A stretch of 64,000 bases of DNA from JALOKP01 sp963800865. Its GTDB lineage: Bacteria; Acidobacteriota; Polarisedimenticolia; J045. The notes under the pieces were generated by a model, which saw nothing but the letters and a program-made list of their open reading frames with translations, searched no databases and was not told the DNA's origin. Below, one piece after another: positions 51,747 to 61,548 of this stretch. Each line of letters begins with the position of its first letter. The first letter of the stretch is position 1. Location of the stretch: contig CAWDCL010000002.1 in NCBI GenBank assembly GCA_963800865.1, positions 372,001-436,000 of the forward strand, read 5' to 3'. Position numbers and translations under genes: made by a program.

Positions 51747-53906
51747 ATGAAAGCTCAGTTCCGGCCCCCGCGCGCGCGCAACGCGCGCGGGGGTTCTTCC
51801 TGCCCGGTCTGCTCGCGTGCTCGCTGCTGCCCGGTCTTCGCGCAGGAGCCGCCTCCCCGGCCGCCCAGCCGGAGACCCTGCCGGCGGGCGCCGCCGGCAC
51901 AGGCGCCGACCCCCGCCGACGACGAGGACACGGTCGAGGTGGACCAGACGGCCGGCTCGGTCGTCGGCGGCCTGCAGGGGCAGGCCGGCGTGCGCGTGCA
52001 GACGATGTGCACGCATTGCAACTCGGCCAACGTCCAGGTCGGCGGGCTGTCGCAGGACCTGGTGCCGATGTTCTTCGGGCCGTACCCGCTGATCGGCGGA
52101 CTGGCCGTCTCCTACGTGCTGAACATGCTGCCGCCCGACTCGGTCGCGGAGGCGAACGTGACGCGCGGCCCGGGCGAGGCGATCAAGCCGGCGACAGGCG
52201 GCCGGGGGCGTGATCACCTTCGTCCCGGCCACGCCGAAGGAACTGCCGTGGCTGACCTTCGAGCCCGAGATCGGCTCGTTCGACCGCTGGGCGGCGACGC
52301 TGCGCGCAGCCGGGCCCGATCGCGAGCTGGCTCGACGGGATCGGTGACGCTGGGCAGTGAGGACGCCGAGCCGGTCGACGGTGACGGCGACGGCCAGGTG
52401 GACGCGGCGGGTGTCGACCGCTTCGTCGGGGCGGCGAACCTGCAGGCAAGGACGAAGGACCGCGCGAACCGGTTCGACATCGGCGCGTCGTACATCGACG
52501 AGACGGATTTCGGCGGGCGCGGGGCGTTCGACGTGCTCGCCTTCATAGGGACGCAGCGCGAGGGGAAGTTCGTTCCGGCGTGGACGCGAGAGGATGCCGA
52601 TTTCACGCGAAACCAGTACCAGGCCGGGATGGTCGTGGCTCGGCGACGATGGGGGCAGGATCGCGCTGCACGCGTTGCGCGCTGCGCGCGATCAGACCGG
52701 TCTTCTCGCAACGAACCGCAAGCCTCGCCCTATGCGCCGGCACTCGCGGCGCAAGCTGGAACCGCGCTATTTGATCGAACGAGACCGACTGGTGGGGCAA
52801 ACTGCAGTGGACCGCCGTGGGGTCTCGACTGGAGCACGACGTTCGGCGTCGACTCGTACTACCAGTAAGTTGCCGCAGCGCGTCGACTTCGTGACGCGGT
52901 CAGCCAGTTCGAGGGGCCTGAGCCGGACGCCGATTGGGTCAAGATGTGGGGCGGATTCGCCCAGGCCAACTGGGCGCCCTCCGGCTCGCGCTGGGGCGTG
53001 GACTTCGGGGCACGCTACGACCCGACGCGCTCTACGGCTCGCGCTTTCGAGCCGCGCGCGACGCTCTTCTTCTACCCGTCCCGCGGCTGGACGCTGCGGC
53101 TGCTCGCCGGCCGGACCTTCCGGCCGCCGACCCCGATCTTCAGCGAGGTCTGCTGCGGGCAGACGCTACTTCCCGAACTTCGAGGCGGGCGTCACCGGCG
53201 AAACGGCCTGGACCTACGGCTTCGAGGGAATCTACCAGCCGAGCCCGAACGTTCCGGGTCTCGCTCTACCTGGCCCAGACCGACTTCGACAACTACATCA
53301 TGCGCCTCGCGGCGCAGAGCCAGCTCTACATCCAGGCCTACGCCAACGCCAACATCCCGAGCGCCCGCTCGCAGGTTGCGGAGATCGTGGCCCGCTGGAC
53401 GCCGATCCCGCGCGCTGACCTTCGACGCCAGCTACGGGATCCTCGACTTCCGAGAACACCGGCGACGAGCTGTGACGATCCGCTACAGCCCCTTCTCGAG
53501 CGGGAGCTCGGCGGACCGGACGATTCCGATCGATCAGATCCCCTACCGGCCGGAGGACACCGGCTCCTTCGGCGTCAACTGGACGGTCGGAGCGCGACGT
53601 CAGCGTCCTGCTGCAGGCGATATACACCGGAGCGCAGTTGATCCAGCAATTCGAATACCTCGAGCCGCCGCGGAGTCACGGCTCGACGACCTCCTGCTGA
53701 ACGACATGCGCGAGGTGCCCGGCCTTCTGGCTGGTCAATTTCTCGCTCGCCGCGCCGCTCTCGCCGGGCTTCGAGGTCGTCGCCGGGATCGACAACATCA
53801 ACGACTATGTCCAGGAGGACCTGGGCGACCCGACGCGCGACTACAACTGGGGCCCGCTGACCGGGACCTCCTACTGGTCGGCGTGCGCATCGCCCTCAAC
53901 CGGTGA
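51747..53906 (+). pseudogene. TonB-dependent receptor with a CxxC plug (multiply frameshifted)
   Basis: ATG 51747 follows the previous gene by seven bases. Plug domain: VRVQTMCTHCNSANVQVGGL, then MFFGPYPLIGGLAVSYVLNM and SVAEANVTRGPGEAIKPATG, the region that follows a TonB box. The barrel is recognisable in scattered frames: RANRFDIGASYIDETDFGGR, VLAFIGTQREGKFVPAWTRE, MWGGFAQANWAPSGSRWGVD, GWTLRLLAGRTFRPPTPIFS, YRPEDTGSFGVNWTVG, and the end VGVRIALNR. There are at least eight frame changes. The total of about 715 residues suits a receptor. The CTHCN motif in the plug is unusual and may bind a metal, in keeping with the thioredoxin-like genes around it. Whether it is truly broken cannot be told from this sequence. 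Confidence 0.65.
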
Positions 53907-53916
53907 GTGGAACGGG

Positions 53917-54723
53917 ATGATGAAGATCATGATTCGAGACATCTGGGGCGTCGGCGGGCGCAGGCGGCGCTCGGCGTGGCGCTCGCTCTGCTTCTGGCGC
54001 TCGTTGCCGCTCGCGGCGCGAGTCCGGGCCCCGAGCCGGCCTGGATCGAGGACGCGGGCACCGGGCTGCCCAGGCCGGCAAGGACCGGCAAGCCGATCCT
54101 CGTCGACATCTGGGCGGTCTGGTGCGCGCCGTGCAAGGAGATGGACCGCACCACCTATCGCGATGCGAAGGTGCTGGCACGGGATGGCAGGCTTCGTGCC
54201 GCTCAAGGTCGACGCCGACCGCGCCAAGACCTTCGTCGAACGTTACCAGATCGAGGCCTTTCCCACCGTGCTGTTCCTCGACGAGAAGGGGAAGGAGATC
54301 TCGCGCCTGCTGGGGTTCATCGGCGTCGAGGAGATGATCCAGCGGATGGGAGACGGTCGCCGGCGGTTACGCGGGCTACCGCGAGGCGCTGGCTGCCAAG
54401 GGCGACGATCCGGCGGCCCTGGCGAAGCGCCGGGCGCTACCTGCTCGCGGCCGGCAACGGCGAGCGACGCGAAGCGACTGCTCGCGAAGGCGCTGAGAAA
54501 GGCGCCGGCGGCGGAGCGCGAGTCGATCGAGCTGGACCTTGCTCGCGCGGAGCTCGCGGTCGGCGACTCGAAGAGGGCGGCGAAGCGGTTCGCGGACCTG
54601 GCCGAAAGCGGCTCGTCGCGCGAGGTGAAGGCGGCCGCGCTCGAGGGGCTGGCGGCCGCGGAAGAGCAGCATGGACACGCCGGCGCGGCGCTGATGGCCA
54701 GGGAGCGGTTGAAGAAGCTGTAG
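53917..54723 (+). pseudogene. Secreted thioredoxin-like protein with C-terminal TPR-like helices (frameshifted)
   Basis: A signal segment (QAALGVALALLLALVAARG) leads to a thioredoxin fold: KPILVDIWAVWCAPCKEMDR with the redox-active WCAPC, then after a shift GFVPLKVDADRAKTFVERYQ and IEAFPTVLFLDEKGKEISRL with the cis-Pro. GYREALAAKGDDPAALAKR and a helical C-terminus (RLLAKALRKAPAAERESIEL) follow. Breaks lie near 53960, 54190, 54355 and 54440. WCAPC is the thiol-disulfide interchange type that works in the periplasm. It starts 11 bases after the receptor's stop and may act on its cysteines. Confidence 0.65.
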
Positions 54724-54919
54724 CGCGGATCCGCGCTGCGGCCGGCCTGCGCCGCGCGGGTGCTGTCCGGCGAGCGCAGCACGCCCCGCTCCGTGTCGTA
54801 AACGACAATCGCTATTCATCTCGGACGGCGGCCGGGACGGCTGCAGGAAACCGGCGTCGCCCGTGACCGAACGATGATCTTCGCGTGGTACAACGCCCTC
54901 GATCCCCGGGGGCCGTACC

Positions 54920-56482
54920 ATGCGGGCGCTGCTCGTCAATCCGGCCGTTCCCGACGCCTACTGGACCGGGCGCGCCTCGCTCCCCTTCGCGCGGCGCCGC
55001 GCGCTCCTGCCGCCGCTGGGCCTGATTACAGTCGCCGCCCTGCTGCCTCCGTCCTGGGAGTGCCGGCTCGTCGACATGAACGTCGCGCCGCTCCGCGATG
55101 CCGACATCGCCGCGGCGGACGTCGTCCTGGTCACCGGCATGCTGGTCCAGCGCGCGTCGATGCAGGAGGTCCTGCAGCGCTGCCGTGCCCTGGGCGTGCG
55201 CACGCTCGTCGGCGGTCCCTACGCGACGGCGCTCCCCGGCGAGCTGGAGGCCGCCGACCACATCGTGATGGGAGAGGCCGAGGAGCTGGTCCCGCAGGTC
55301 GCCGCGGCGCTGGAGCGGCGCGACGCCGCGCGCATCTACCGGGAGGAGCGGAAGCCCGATCTCGCCGGCGTCCCGGTGCCGCGCTACGACCTCCTGGCGC
55401 GGAAGGCCTACCACCAGGCGGCCCTGCAGTTCTCGCGCGGCTGCCCCTACAGCTGCGAGTTCTGCGACATCGTCTCGCTGTTCGGCCGCACGCCGCGCGT
55501 CAAGTCGCCGGCGCAGGTGGTGGCGGAGCTGGACGCGATCCAGGCGACCGGCTTCTCGGGCGACGTCTTCTTCGTGGACGACAACTTCATCGGGAACCGG
55601 AAGGCGGTGCGCTCGCTGCTGCCGGTGATCTCCTCGTGGCAGCGCCGCACCCGGGCCCGGCTGGGCTTCTACACCGAGGCGAGCATGGACCTCGCCGACG
55701 ACCCGGAGCTGGTCGACGCGATGGTCGACGCCGGCTTCTCGGCCGTCTTCCTCGGGATCGAGACCCCCAACCCCGACGCCCTGCGCGAGACCGGCAAGCG
55801 GCAGAACCTGAAGGGCGACCCGGTCTCGCGGATCCACGCGCTGCTGTCGCGCGGGCTCGACGTCTGGGGCGGCTTCATCCTCGGCTTCGACAGCGACGGC
55901 CCCGACATCTTCGACCGGATGATCGAGTTCGTCCGGCGCGCGTCGATCCCCTACGCAATGGTCGGACTGCTCGGCGCCCCGCCCGGGACGGCGCTCTGGA
56001 AGCGCCTGAAAGGCGAGGGGCGGCTGCGCACGGGGGCCGCGTTCGAAGGCGGCGACCAGTTCGGGCTGACCAACGTGATCAACCGCCTGCCGCCGGAGCA
56101 GCTCCTCGAGGGGTACCACCGCGTGATGGACGCGCTGTACGCCCCGGCCAGCTACTTCCAGCGCTGTCGCGACAATCTCGCGCACTGGAGCGGGAGCCGT
56201 GCCGGGGCGCGGAGCGTGTCGCTCGCCGACCTGCGCGCAGGGCTGCGCGCGATGATCGCGCAGGGCGTCCGGGGGGCGTACCGGCGCGAGTACTGGCGCT
56301 TTCTCGGCTGGGCCACCGCCCACCACCCGCGCAAGCTGGCGACGGCGATCCGGCAGGCCGCGGCGGGCCACCACTACATCACCTACACCCGCGAGACCGT
56401 CCTCCCCGCGCTCGTGCGGACGCGCGCGGAGCTGGTGGCTGCCGCGGCCGCAGCCACGGCCGGACGCCGGTGCGCCCGGTAG
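54920..56482 (+). CDS. B12-binding radical SAM protein
   Basis: A 520-residue protein. Residues 1-150 are a cobalamin-binding Rossmann domain (MRALLVNPAVP; LPPLGLITVAALLP; DVVLVTGMLVQRASMQEVL), lacking an obvious DxHxxG so B12 may bind base-off without His. The radical SAM core has C175xxxC179xxC182 in RGCPYSCEFCDI, then GDVFFVDDNFIGNRKA, AVFLGIETPNPDALRET and GLDVWGGFILGFDSDGPDIF. The C-terminus (DUF4070-like) includes FGLTNVINRLPPEQLLEGY. The family methylates or rearranges unactivated carbons, for example in hopanoid or cofactor modification; the substrate here is not readable. No neighbours share its direction in an operon. Confidence 0.9.
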   Translation: MRALLVNPAVPDAYWTGRASLPFARRRALLPPLGLITVAALLPPSWECRLVDMNVAPLRDADIAAADVVLVTGMLVQRASMQEVLQRCRALGVRTLVGGPYATALPGELEAADHIVMGEAEELVPQVAAALERRDAARIYREERKPDLAGVPVPRYDLLARKAYHQAALQFSRGCPYSCEFCDIVSLFGRTPRVKSPAQVVAELDAIQATGFSGDVFFVDDNFIGNRKAVRSLLPVISSWQRRTRARLGFYTEASMDLADDPELVDAMVDAGFSAVFLGIETPNPDALRETGKRQNLKGDPVSRIHALLSRGLDVWGGFILGFDSDGPDIFDRMIEFVRRASIPYAMVGLLGAPPGTALWKRLKGEGRLRTGAAFEGGDQFGLTNVINRLPPEQLLEGYHRVMDALYAPASYFQRCRDNLAHWSGSRAGARSVSLADLRAGLRAMIAQGVRGAYRREYWRFLGWATAHHPRKLATAIRQAAAGHHYITYTRETVLPALVRTRAELVAAAAAATAGRRCAR

Positions 56483-56492
56483 CCCCGGTCGG

Positions 56493-58097
56493 CTAGCCGC
56501 GGGCCAGCACCGTGTCGTGCCGCTCCCCCGCGTCGTCCGGGGCCGGGTAGTCGAGCGTGTAGTGCAGGCCGCGCGACTCCTTGCGGTGCGCCGCGCACTC
56601 GATGATCAGCGCGGCGACCAGCGCGAGGTTGCGCAGCTCGATCAGGTCCGGCGTGACCTTGTAGTTCCAGTAGTACTCGTTGATCTCGCGCTGGAGGTTC
56701 TCGATCCGGGCCGATGCGCGCTCCAGCCGCTTGTTGCTGCGGACGATGCCGACGTAGTCCCACATCAGGCGGCGGATCTCGTCCCAGTTGTGGTTGACGA
56801 CGACCAGCTCGTCGGGATCGGCCGCGTCGCCGCTCTCCCACGCCGGGAGCGGTGGGACGACCCGGCCGAGCGCCTCGAGCTTTCCGGGGGCGAGCAGCGC
56901 CGCACGGTGCGCGACGACGACCGCTTCCAGGAGCGAGTTGCTGGCCAGCCGGTTCGCGCCGTGGATTCCGGTCTGGGCGACCTCGCCCGCGGCGAGCAGG
57001 CCGGGGATCGCCGTCTCGCCGTCCACCGTGGCGACGACGCCGCCGCACTGGTAGTGGGCGGCCGGCACGACCGGCAGCGGCTCCTTCGTCATGTCGAAGC
57101 CGAACTGCAGGCACTGCTCGTAGATGTTCGGGAACCGGGTGCGGATGAACTCGGCGTCGCGGTGCGTGATGTCGAGCAGGACGTGCTCGGCGCCCTGTCT
57201 CTTCATCTCGGCGTCGATCGCCCGGGCGACGATGTCGCGAGGGGCGAGATCGGCCATCTCGTGGTAACGGCTCATGAACGCGTTGCCGCGCAGGTCGCGC
57301 AGCACGGCGCCCTCGCCGCGCACCGCCTCGCTGATCAGGAACGACTTGGCCTTCGGGTGAAACAGGCAGGTCGGGTGGAACTGGATGAACTCGAGGTTCG
57401 CCACCGGGGCGCCGGCGCGGTAGGCCATCGCCACGCCGTCGCCGCTCGCGATGTCGGGGTTGCTGGTGTAGAGGTAGACCTTGCCCGAGCCGCCGGTGGC
57501 GAGCAGCGTCAGCGGCGCGGCGAACAGGTGCACCGCGAGGGTCCGCTCCTCCAGCGCATAGCACCCGAGGCAGCGGTTCGGACCGGGGACGCCGCGTTTG
57601 GCCGAGGTGATCAGGTCGATCGCGATCACGTCCTCGTGGATCGTGATGTTCGGCTCGGCGGCGGCGGCGGCGAGCAGCGCGCGCTCGATCTCGCGGCCCG
57701 TGATGTCGCCGGCGTGCAGCACGCGGCGCTTGGAATGGCCCCCCTCGCGCCCCAGGTCGAACTTCCCGGCCGCCCCCTCCTCGCGCGTGAACTTCACCCC
57801 CCAGTCGATCAACCGCCGCACGACGGGGGGGCCCTCGGCGACGATCGTCCGGACGACCTCCTCGTTGCACAGCCCGGCGCCGGCGCGCAGGGTGTCCTGG
57901 ACGTGCAGCTCGAGCGAGTCGTCGTCGCCCATCACGGCGGCGATCCCGCCCTGGGCGTAGTTGGTGCTGCTCTCCGCGCGGTGCTTCTTGGTGATGATCG
58001 CGACGCGCCCGTGCGGGGCGACCTCGAGCGCGAAGATCAGGCCGGCGATCCCGCTGCCGATCACCAGGAAGTCGACGTCGTGACGGGTGGTGTCCAT
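56493..58097 (-). CDS. nadB: L-aspartate oxidase
   Basis: A 534-residue FAD enzyme that oxidises L-aspartate to iminoaspartate in NAD biosynthesis. FLVIGSGIAGLIFALE binds FAD; ESSTNYAQGGIAAVMGDDDS, HAGDITGREIERALL, LEFIQFHPTCLFHP, FLISEAVRGEGAVLRDLRG and HYQCGGVVATVDGETAIPGL are the family landmarks. GLLAAGEVAQTGIHGANRLA distinguishes it from succinate dehydrogenase in context. Length is normal. ATG 58097 gives the expected N-terminus. It follows the symporter-like gene by eight bases, so the two are co-transcribed. nadA and nadC are not in the window. Confidence 0.95.
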   Translation of the reverse strand: MDTTRHDVDFLVIGSGIAGLIFALEVAPHGRVAIITKKHRAESSTNYAQGGIAAVMGDDDSLELHVQDTLRAGAGLCNEEVVRTIVAEGPPVVRRLIDWGVKFTREEGAAGKFDLGREGGHSKRRVLHAGDITGREIERALLAAAAAEPNITIHEDVIAIDLITSAKRGVPGPNRCLGCYALEERTLAVHLFAAPLTLLATGGSGKVYLYTSNPDIASGDGVAMAYRAGAPVANLEFIQFHPTCLFHPKAKSFLISEAVRGEGAVLRDLRGNAFMSRYHEMADLAPRDIVARAIDAEMKRQGAEHVLLDITHRDAEFIRTRFPNIYEQCLQFGFDMTKEPLPVVPAAHYQCGGVVATVDGETAIPGLLAAGEVAQTGIHGANRLASNSLLEAVVVAHRAALLAPGKLEALGRVVPPLPAWESGDAADPDELVVVNHNWDEIRRLMWDYVGIVRSNKRLERASARIENLQREINEYYWNYKVTPDLIELRNLALVAALIIECAAHRKESRGLHYTLDYPAPDDAGERHDTVLARG

Positions 58098-58105
58098 GGC
58101 GCGGA

Positions 58106-58942
58106 TTATGGGCCATCCGGGCCCCTGGCGACGAACCGGGCGTAGAGCCCGATGACCACCGCCGCGGCCAGTGCGTAGCAGGCGACGGCGGGGATCGCCG
58201 CGCGCGCGTGCAGGTACTGCCCGCAGAGCAGGATCGCGAGGCCGACGTGCCGGTTTGCGTTGCTGATCGACAGCGTCTCGATGACCTCGGGCCGGCGGCG
58301 TCCGAGCAGGTGGACGACGCTGAGCGCGCCCGCCGCCAGGAGCAGGGCGGCGACCGGGACCCACGGGTTCACATCCGTGAGCGCCGGCCCCATCTTCACC
58401 AGCAGGGCGATCAGCGCGATCGTCAGGATCGCGTTGCCGAGGCGGTTGAGCGTGCCCTGCACCTTGCGCGAGAAGGCAGGGGCAACGGCCACCAGGGCCA
58501 GCCCGGCGAGCAGCGGGAGGAACTGCTGCCGCGCGATCTGCAGCAGCAGCGCCGCCGGCGGGACCCAGATGTCGCGTCCGTACAGCTTCCCCGCGCCCGC
58601 CACCACGAGCGGCACGACCAGCGGCGTGAGCAGCGCACCCCACACCTGGTAGCTGGCCGCCAGCTGCATGTCGTACCCCTTCTGCGCCAGCTTGCGCGTC
58701 AGGAGCGGGGCGCCCGGGACCGCGCCCACCAGGAACAGCCCGGCCGTCTCGGCGAGGCTCAGCCCGAACAGGCGCGCGAGCAGCAGCGCGAGCGCCGGCG
58801 GCACCAGGAACGTGATCAGCAGCAGGCGCACCCAGGCGGACGCGTCCAGGCGCCGCCAGTTGGCGACGAGGGCACGCAGGTCGAGGCTCATGCCGATCGA
58901 GACCATCAGCATGAACACTGCAGCGGGCATCAGGTATTTCAT
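58106..58942 (-). CDS. Bile acid:sodium symporter (BASS)-like membrane protein
   Basis: A 278-residue membrane protein with about eight to nine helices. KYLMPAAVFMLMVSIGMSLD at the N-terminus and AGLFLVGAVPGAPLL with the paired unwound-helix glycines/prolines match the BASS/AEC transporter superfamily, of which it is a short version. The substrate is unknown; organic anions such as aspartate, pantoate or nicotinate-like metabolites are possible given the adjacent nadB. The TAA at 58106-58108 is eight bases before the nadB ATG. Confidence 0.78.
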   Translation of the reverse strand: MKYLMPAAVFMLMVSIGMSLDLRALVANWRRLDASAWVRLLLITFLVPPALALLLARLFGLSLAETAGLFLVGAVPGAPLLTRKLAQKGYDMQLAASYQVWGALLTPLVVPLVVAGAGKLYGRDIWVPPAALLLQIARQQFLPLLAGLALVAVAPAFSRKVQGTLNRLGNAILTIALIALLVKMGPALTDVNPWVPVAALLLAAGALSVVHLLGRRRPEVIETLSISNANRHVGLAILLCGQYLHARAAIPAVACYALAAAVVIGLYARFVARGPDGP

Positions 58943-59044
58943 CGCGCGCCCTCCTGCCGGCGTTACGCGGGCAGACGGCCCATGATGCGCCCGATACCCG
59001 GCCCGCTTGACAGCCCGCCCCGGCCCGCCGGAACCTCCTGCCCG

Positions 59045-59932
59045 GTGCCCCTCTTCCGGCGACACGACGGCGAGCTCGTCCGCGGCGAACCGCCGATGCG
59101 CCGCATCATGCCCTACGTGATGCGGACCCGGAACGAGAGCGTGGTCTTCCACGACTCGGTCTACCGCATGTCCGGGGCGACGGCCTGGCTCAAGGCCTAC
59201 AACCGCACCCACCCCGAGAGGGCGACCCTCTTCACCCTCTTCGCCTACGCCTGCGGCCAGGCGCTGCACGCCCGCCCCGAGCTCAATCGCTTCGTTTCCG
59301 GGGGCCGGCTCTACCAGCGGCGCGGCGTGCAGATCGCGTTCCTGGTCAAGCGGGAGCTGAGCGACCAAGGGGTCGGCACGACCGTCAAGGTCGAGATCCT
59401 GGAGAGGGAGCCCTTCGCGGCGTTCGTCGCGCGGATCAACCGCATCGTCGAGGAGGCGCGCGGACCGGACCGCGCGGTCGACAAGGAGACCGCGCTGGTC
59501 ATGAAGCTCCCCGGCCCGATGGTCCGCGGCCTCGTCGCGGTCGCCCGCCTGCTCGACGCCTGGAACCTCTACCCGCGCTTCATGACCGCGAACGACCCGA
59601 TGTACGCCAGCCTCTTCCTGGCGAACCTCGGCTCCGCCGGGATCAGCGACGCCTATCACCACCTGTACGAGTACGGGACGGTGTCGATCTTCGGAGCGAT
59701 GTCGGCGCTGCGCCGAACGCCATTCGTCGAGGGGGACCGGGTCGTGGTGAGCGAGGGGCTGGCGATCCGCTGGACCTTCGACGAGCGGATCCAGGACGCC
59801 TTCTACGCCGCGCGCTCCCTGCAGATCGTGAAACGGGCCCTGGAGCACCCGGCCCGCCACTTCGGTGCGCCGGAGGGGGAGCCGGTCTTCGCGCAGGCCG
59901 AGCGCCCCGAGGCTCCCGCAACTCCGCCATGA
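59045..59932 (+). CDS. CAT/2-oxoacid-dehydrogenase acyltransferase-fold protein lacking the catalytic His motif
   Basis: A 295-residue protein with the trimeric chloramphenicol-acetyltransferase fold as used in E2 subunits: YGTVSIFGAMSALRRTP, RVVVSEGLAIRWTFDERIQD and earlier LFTLFAYACGQALHARPELN. In active members a HHxxxDG motif lies near the C-terminus; here the position reads FDERIQDAFY, without the His, so catalysis by the usual route is unlikely. The lipoyl and E1-binding domains are absent. GTG 59045 is chosen as the start because VPLFRRHDGELVRGEP begins the conserved part. The next gene overlaps by four bases (ATGA), which suggests coupling with the PAP2 phosphatase and a lipid-related job. 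Confidence 0.72.
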   Translation: MPLFRRHDGELVRGEPPMRRIMPYVMRTRNESVVFHDSVYRMSGATAWLKAYNRTHPERATLFTLFAYACGQALHARPELNRFVSGGRLYQRRGVQIAFLVKRELSDQGVGTTVKVEILEREPFAAFVARINRIVEEARGPDRAVDKETALVMKLPGPMVRGLVAVARLLDAWNLYPRFMTANDPMYASLFLANLGSAGISDAYHHLYEYGTVSIFGAMSALRRTPFVEGDRVVVSEGLAIRWTFDERIQDAFYAARSLQIVKRALEHPARHFGAPEGEPVFAQAERPEAPATPP

Positions 59933-60765
59933 GACCCTCCGAGCGGCTCACGCTGGTCGCGGTGCTCGTGCTCTCGGCCGTCACCGCCGCGGTGCGTCCG
60001 GAGGGCGCCGCGCCGCGCCTCCTGGCCTTCCTCGGGATCGCGGCCGCCACCGTCCTGCTCGCTCGCGCGCCGCACGGGCGCGGCGGCGGCTTCGTCCGCG
60101 ACTGGGCGCCCGTCGGCGCGGTCCTCGCGATCTTCCTGCTGCTGCAGCCGATCATCGAGGCGGCCGTGCCGTGGCGGCTCGACGCGGCGCTGGCCGGGCT
60201 CGACGCGCGGTACCTCCCGGCACTCGTCGAGGCCTGGCGCGGCGCGTTCGGGCGCCCTGCGGCGTTCACCGACGCGGTCTACCTCGCCTACGTCTCCTAC
60301 TACCTCCTGCCGATCACCGTCGCGGCCGTGGCGTGGCGGCGCGGCCCGCAGGCCTTCGAACCCACCGCTTTCGCGCTGATTCTCGGCTTCTACCTGACGT
60401 TCCTCGGCTACCTCGTGCTGCCGGCGTCGGGGCCGCGCCTGCCCGCCGCGGACGAAGCCCGCCTGCTCGGCGGCGGCGCGCTCAGCGACGGCGTGCGGAG
60501 CTTCCTGCGCGCCGCGGAGTCGACGACGCTCGACGCCTTTCCGAGCGGTCACACCGCGATCGCCGTGATCTCGGGGGTGCTCGGCTCGCGCCTGCTCGGC
60601 CGCGGCGTGGCGGCGGCCGCGCTCTGGTCCTGGGCGGCGATGATCGTGTTCGCGACGGTCTACATCCACGTCCACTACGCGGCCGACGTGCTGGCGGGAC
60701 TGGCCCTGGCGGCGGTCGTGCTTGCCGTGAGCCCCTGGCCGGCGCGGGTTCCCCGGGGGGAGTGA
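59929..60765 (+). CDS. PAP2-family membrane phosphatase
   Basis: A 278-residue membrane protein with about six helices. The PAP2 active-site motifs are FPSGHTAIAVISG (second motif, catalytic His at about 206) and YIHVHYAADVLAGLAL (third motif, His and Asp), with PASGPRLPA before them. Such enzymes dephosphorylate undecaprenyl, lipid A or phosphatidate-type substrates on the outer face of the inner membrane; some act in inositol-phosphoceramide-like synthase pathways (YLTFLGYLVLPASGP is of that type). It overlaps the CAT-fold gene by four bases. Confidence 0.9.
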   Translation: MRPSERLTLVAVLVLSAVTAAVRPEGAAPRLLAFLGIAAATVLLARAPHGRGGGFVRDWAPVGAVLAIFLLLQPIIEAAVPWRLDAALAGLDARYLPALVEAWRGAFGRPAAFTDAVYLAYVSYYLLPITVAAVAWRRGPQAFEPTAFALILGFYLTFLGYLVLPASGPRLPAADEARLLGGGALSDGVRSFLRAAESTTLDAFPSGHTAIAVISGVLGSRLLGRGVAAAALWSWAAMIVFATVYIHVHYAADVLAGLALAAVVLAVSPWPARVPRGE

Positions 60766-60790
60766 CGGCGCCCCCCGGCGCGGAGCTAAG

Positions 60791-61530
60791 ATGCCGCCCA
60801 TGAAGACGCTGATGCGGCTGCCCGTCGTCGCGTGTCTCGTCCTGGCCGGTGTGCCGATCGTTCTCGCCGATGCGGCCGGCTCCCGCTGCTTCACCTTCTA
60901 CGCCCAGCAGGCCTGGCCGAAGCAGACCAACACCAACAACCAGATCCAGGAGATCAACCGGACCTTCGGGACCGATTTCGACGACTGGAGCGACGTCGCG
61001 AACCTGAGCGTCGGGGCGCACCTGTTCTGGCGCGTCTCGCCGCACTGGAAGGTCGGGATGCAGGTCGACTACAGCCGCGGGTCGATCGACGGCAGCGAGA
61101 AGGTCATGACCGAGGCCGGGAAGGCGACCCTGTCGTTCGAGCAGGAGTACAGCGTCTACGCCGACCTCTACGCGGTGGTGCACGTCCTTCCGTGGCCCGA
61201 GTGGAAGGCGATCCGGCCGTTCGTCTACGGCGGCATCGGCTTCGGCTACGAGAGCGACACGACGACGCTCGACCTGAAGAACGAGTTCATCGACGCGGGG
61301 CTGCGGGTCGAGAACGACGGCTGGTTCCCGACCACCACTGCCGGGATCGGGATGGACGTGCCGTTCTCGTCGACGACGGCGTGGTACTTCGAGGTCGGCG
61401 TGGCCTACGTCTGGTCGCGGATGACGAACGAGGTCCCGCGACGGGGGCGCTGGCGCCGGCGCCCGAGGTCACGGCGGACACGGACTTCACGGGGCCGAAC
61501 TACTGGCTGGGGGTCGGGTTCACGTTCTGA
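60791..61530 (+). CDS. Outer-membrane beta-barrel protein (one frameshift near the C-terminus)
   Basis: A protein of about 245 residues with signal peptide (LPVVACLVLAGVPIVLADA). Strands such as LSVGAHLFWRVSPHWKVGMQ, VDYSRGSIDG, EYSVYADLYAVVHVLPWPEW, AIRPFVYGGIGFGYESD and TAWYFEVGVAYVWSRMTNEV describe a barrel. A single-base shift near 61440 leads from NEVP to ATGALAPAPEVTADTDFTGP and the end NYWLGVGFTF, whose terminal Phe fits BAM targeting. The ATG at 60791 or 60800 can both serve. No specific function is readable. Confidence 0.72.
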
Positions 61531-61548
61531 ATCGGGCCTGGTCTGCGC

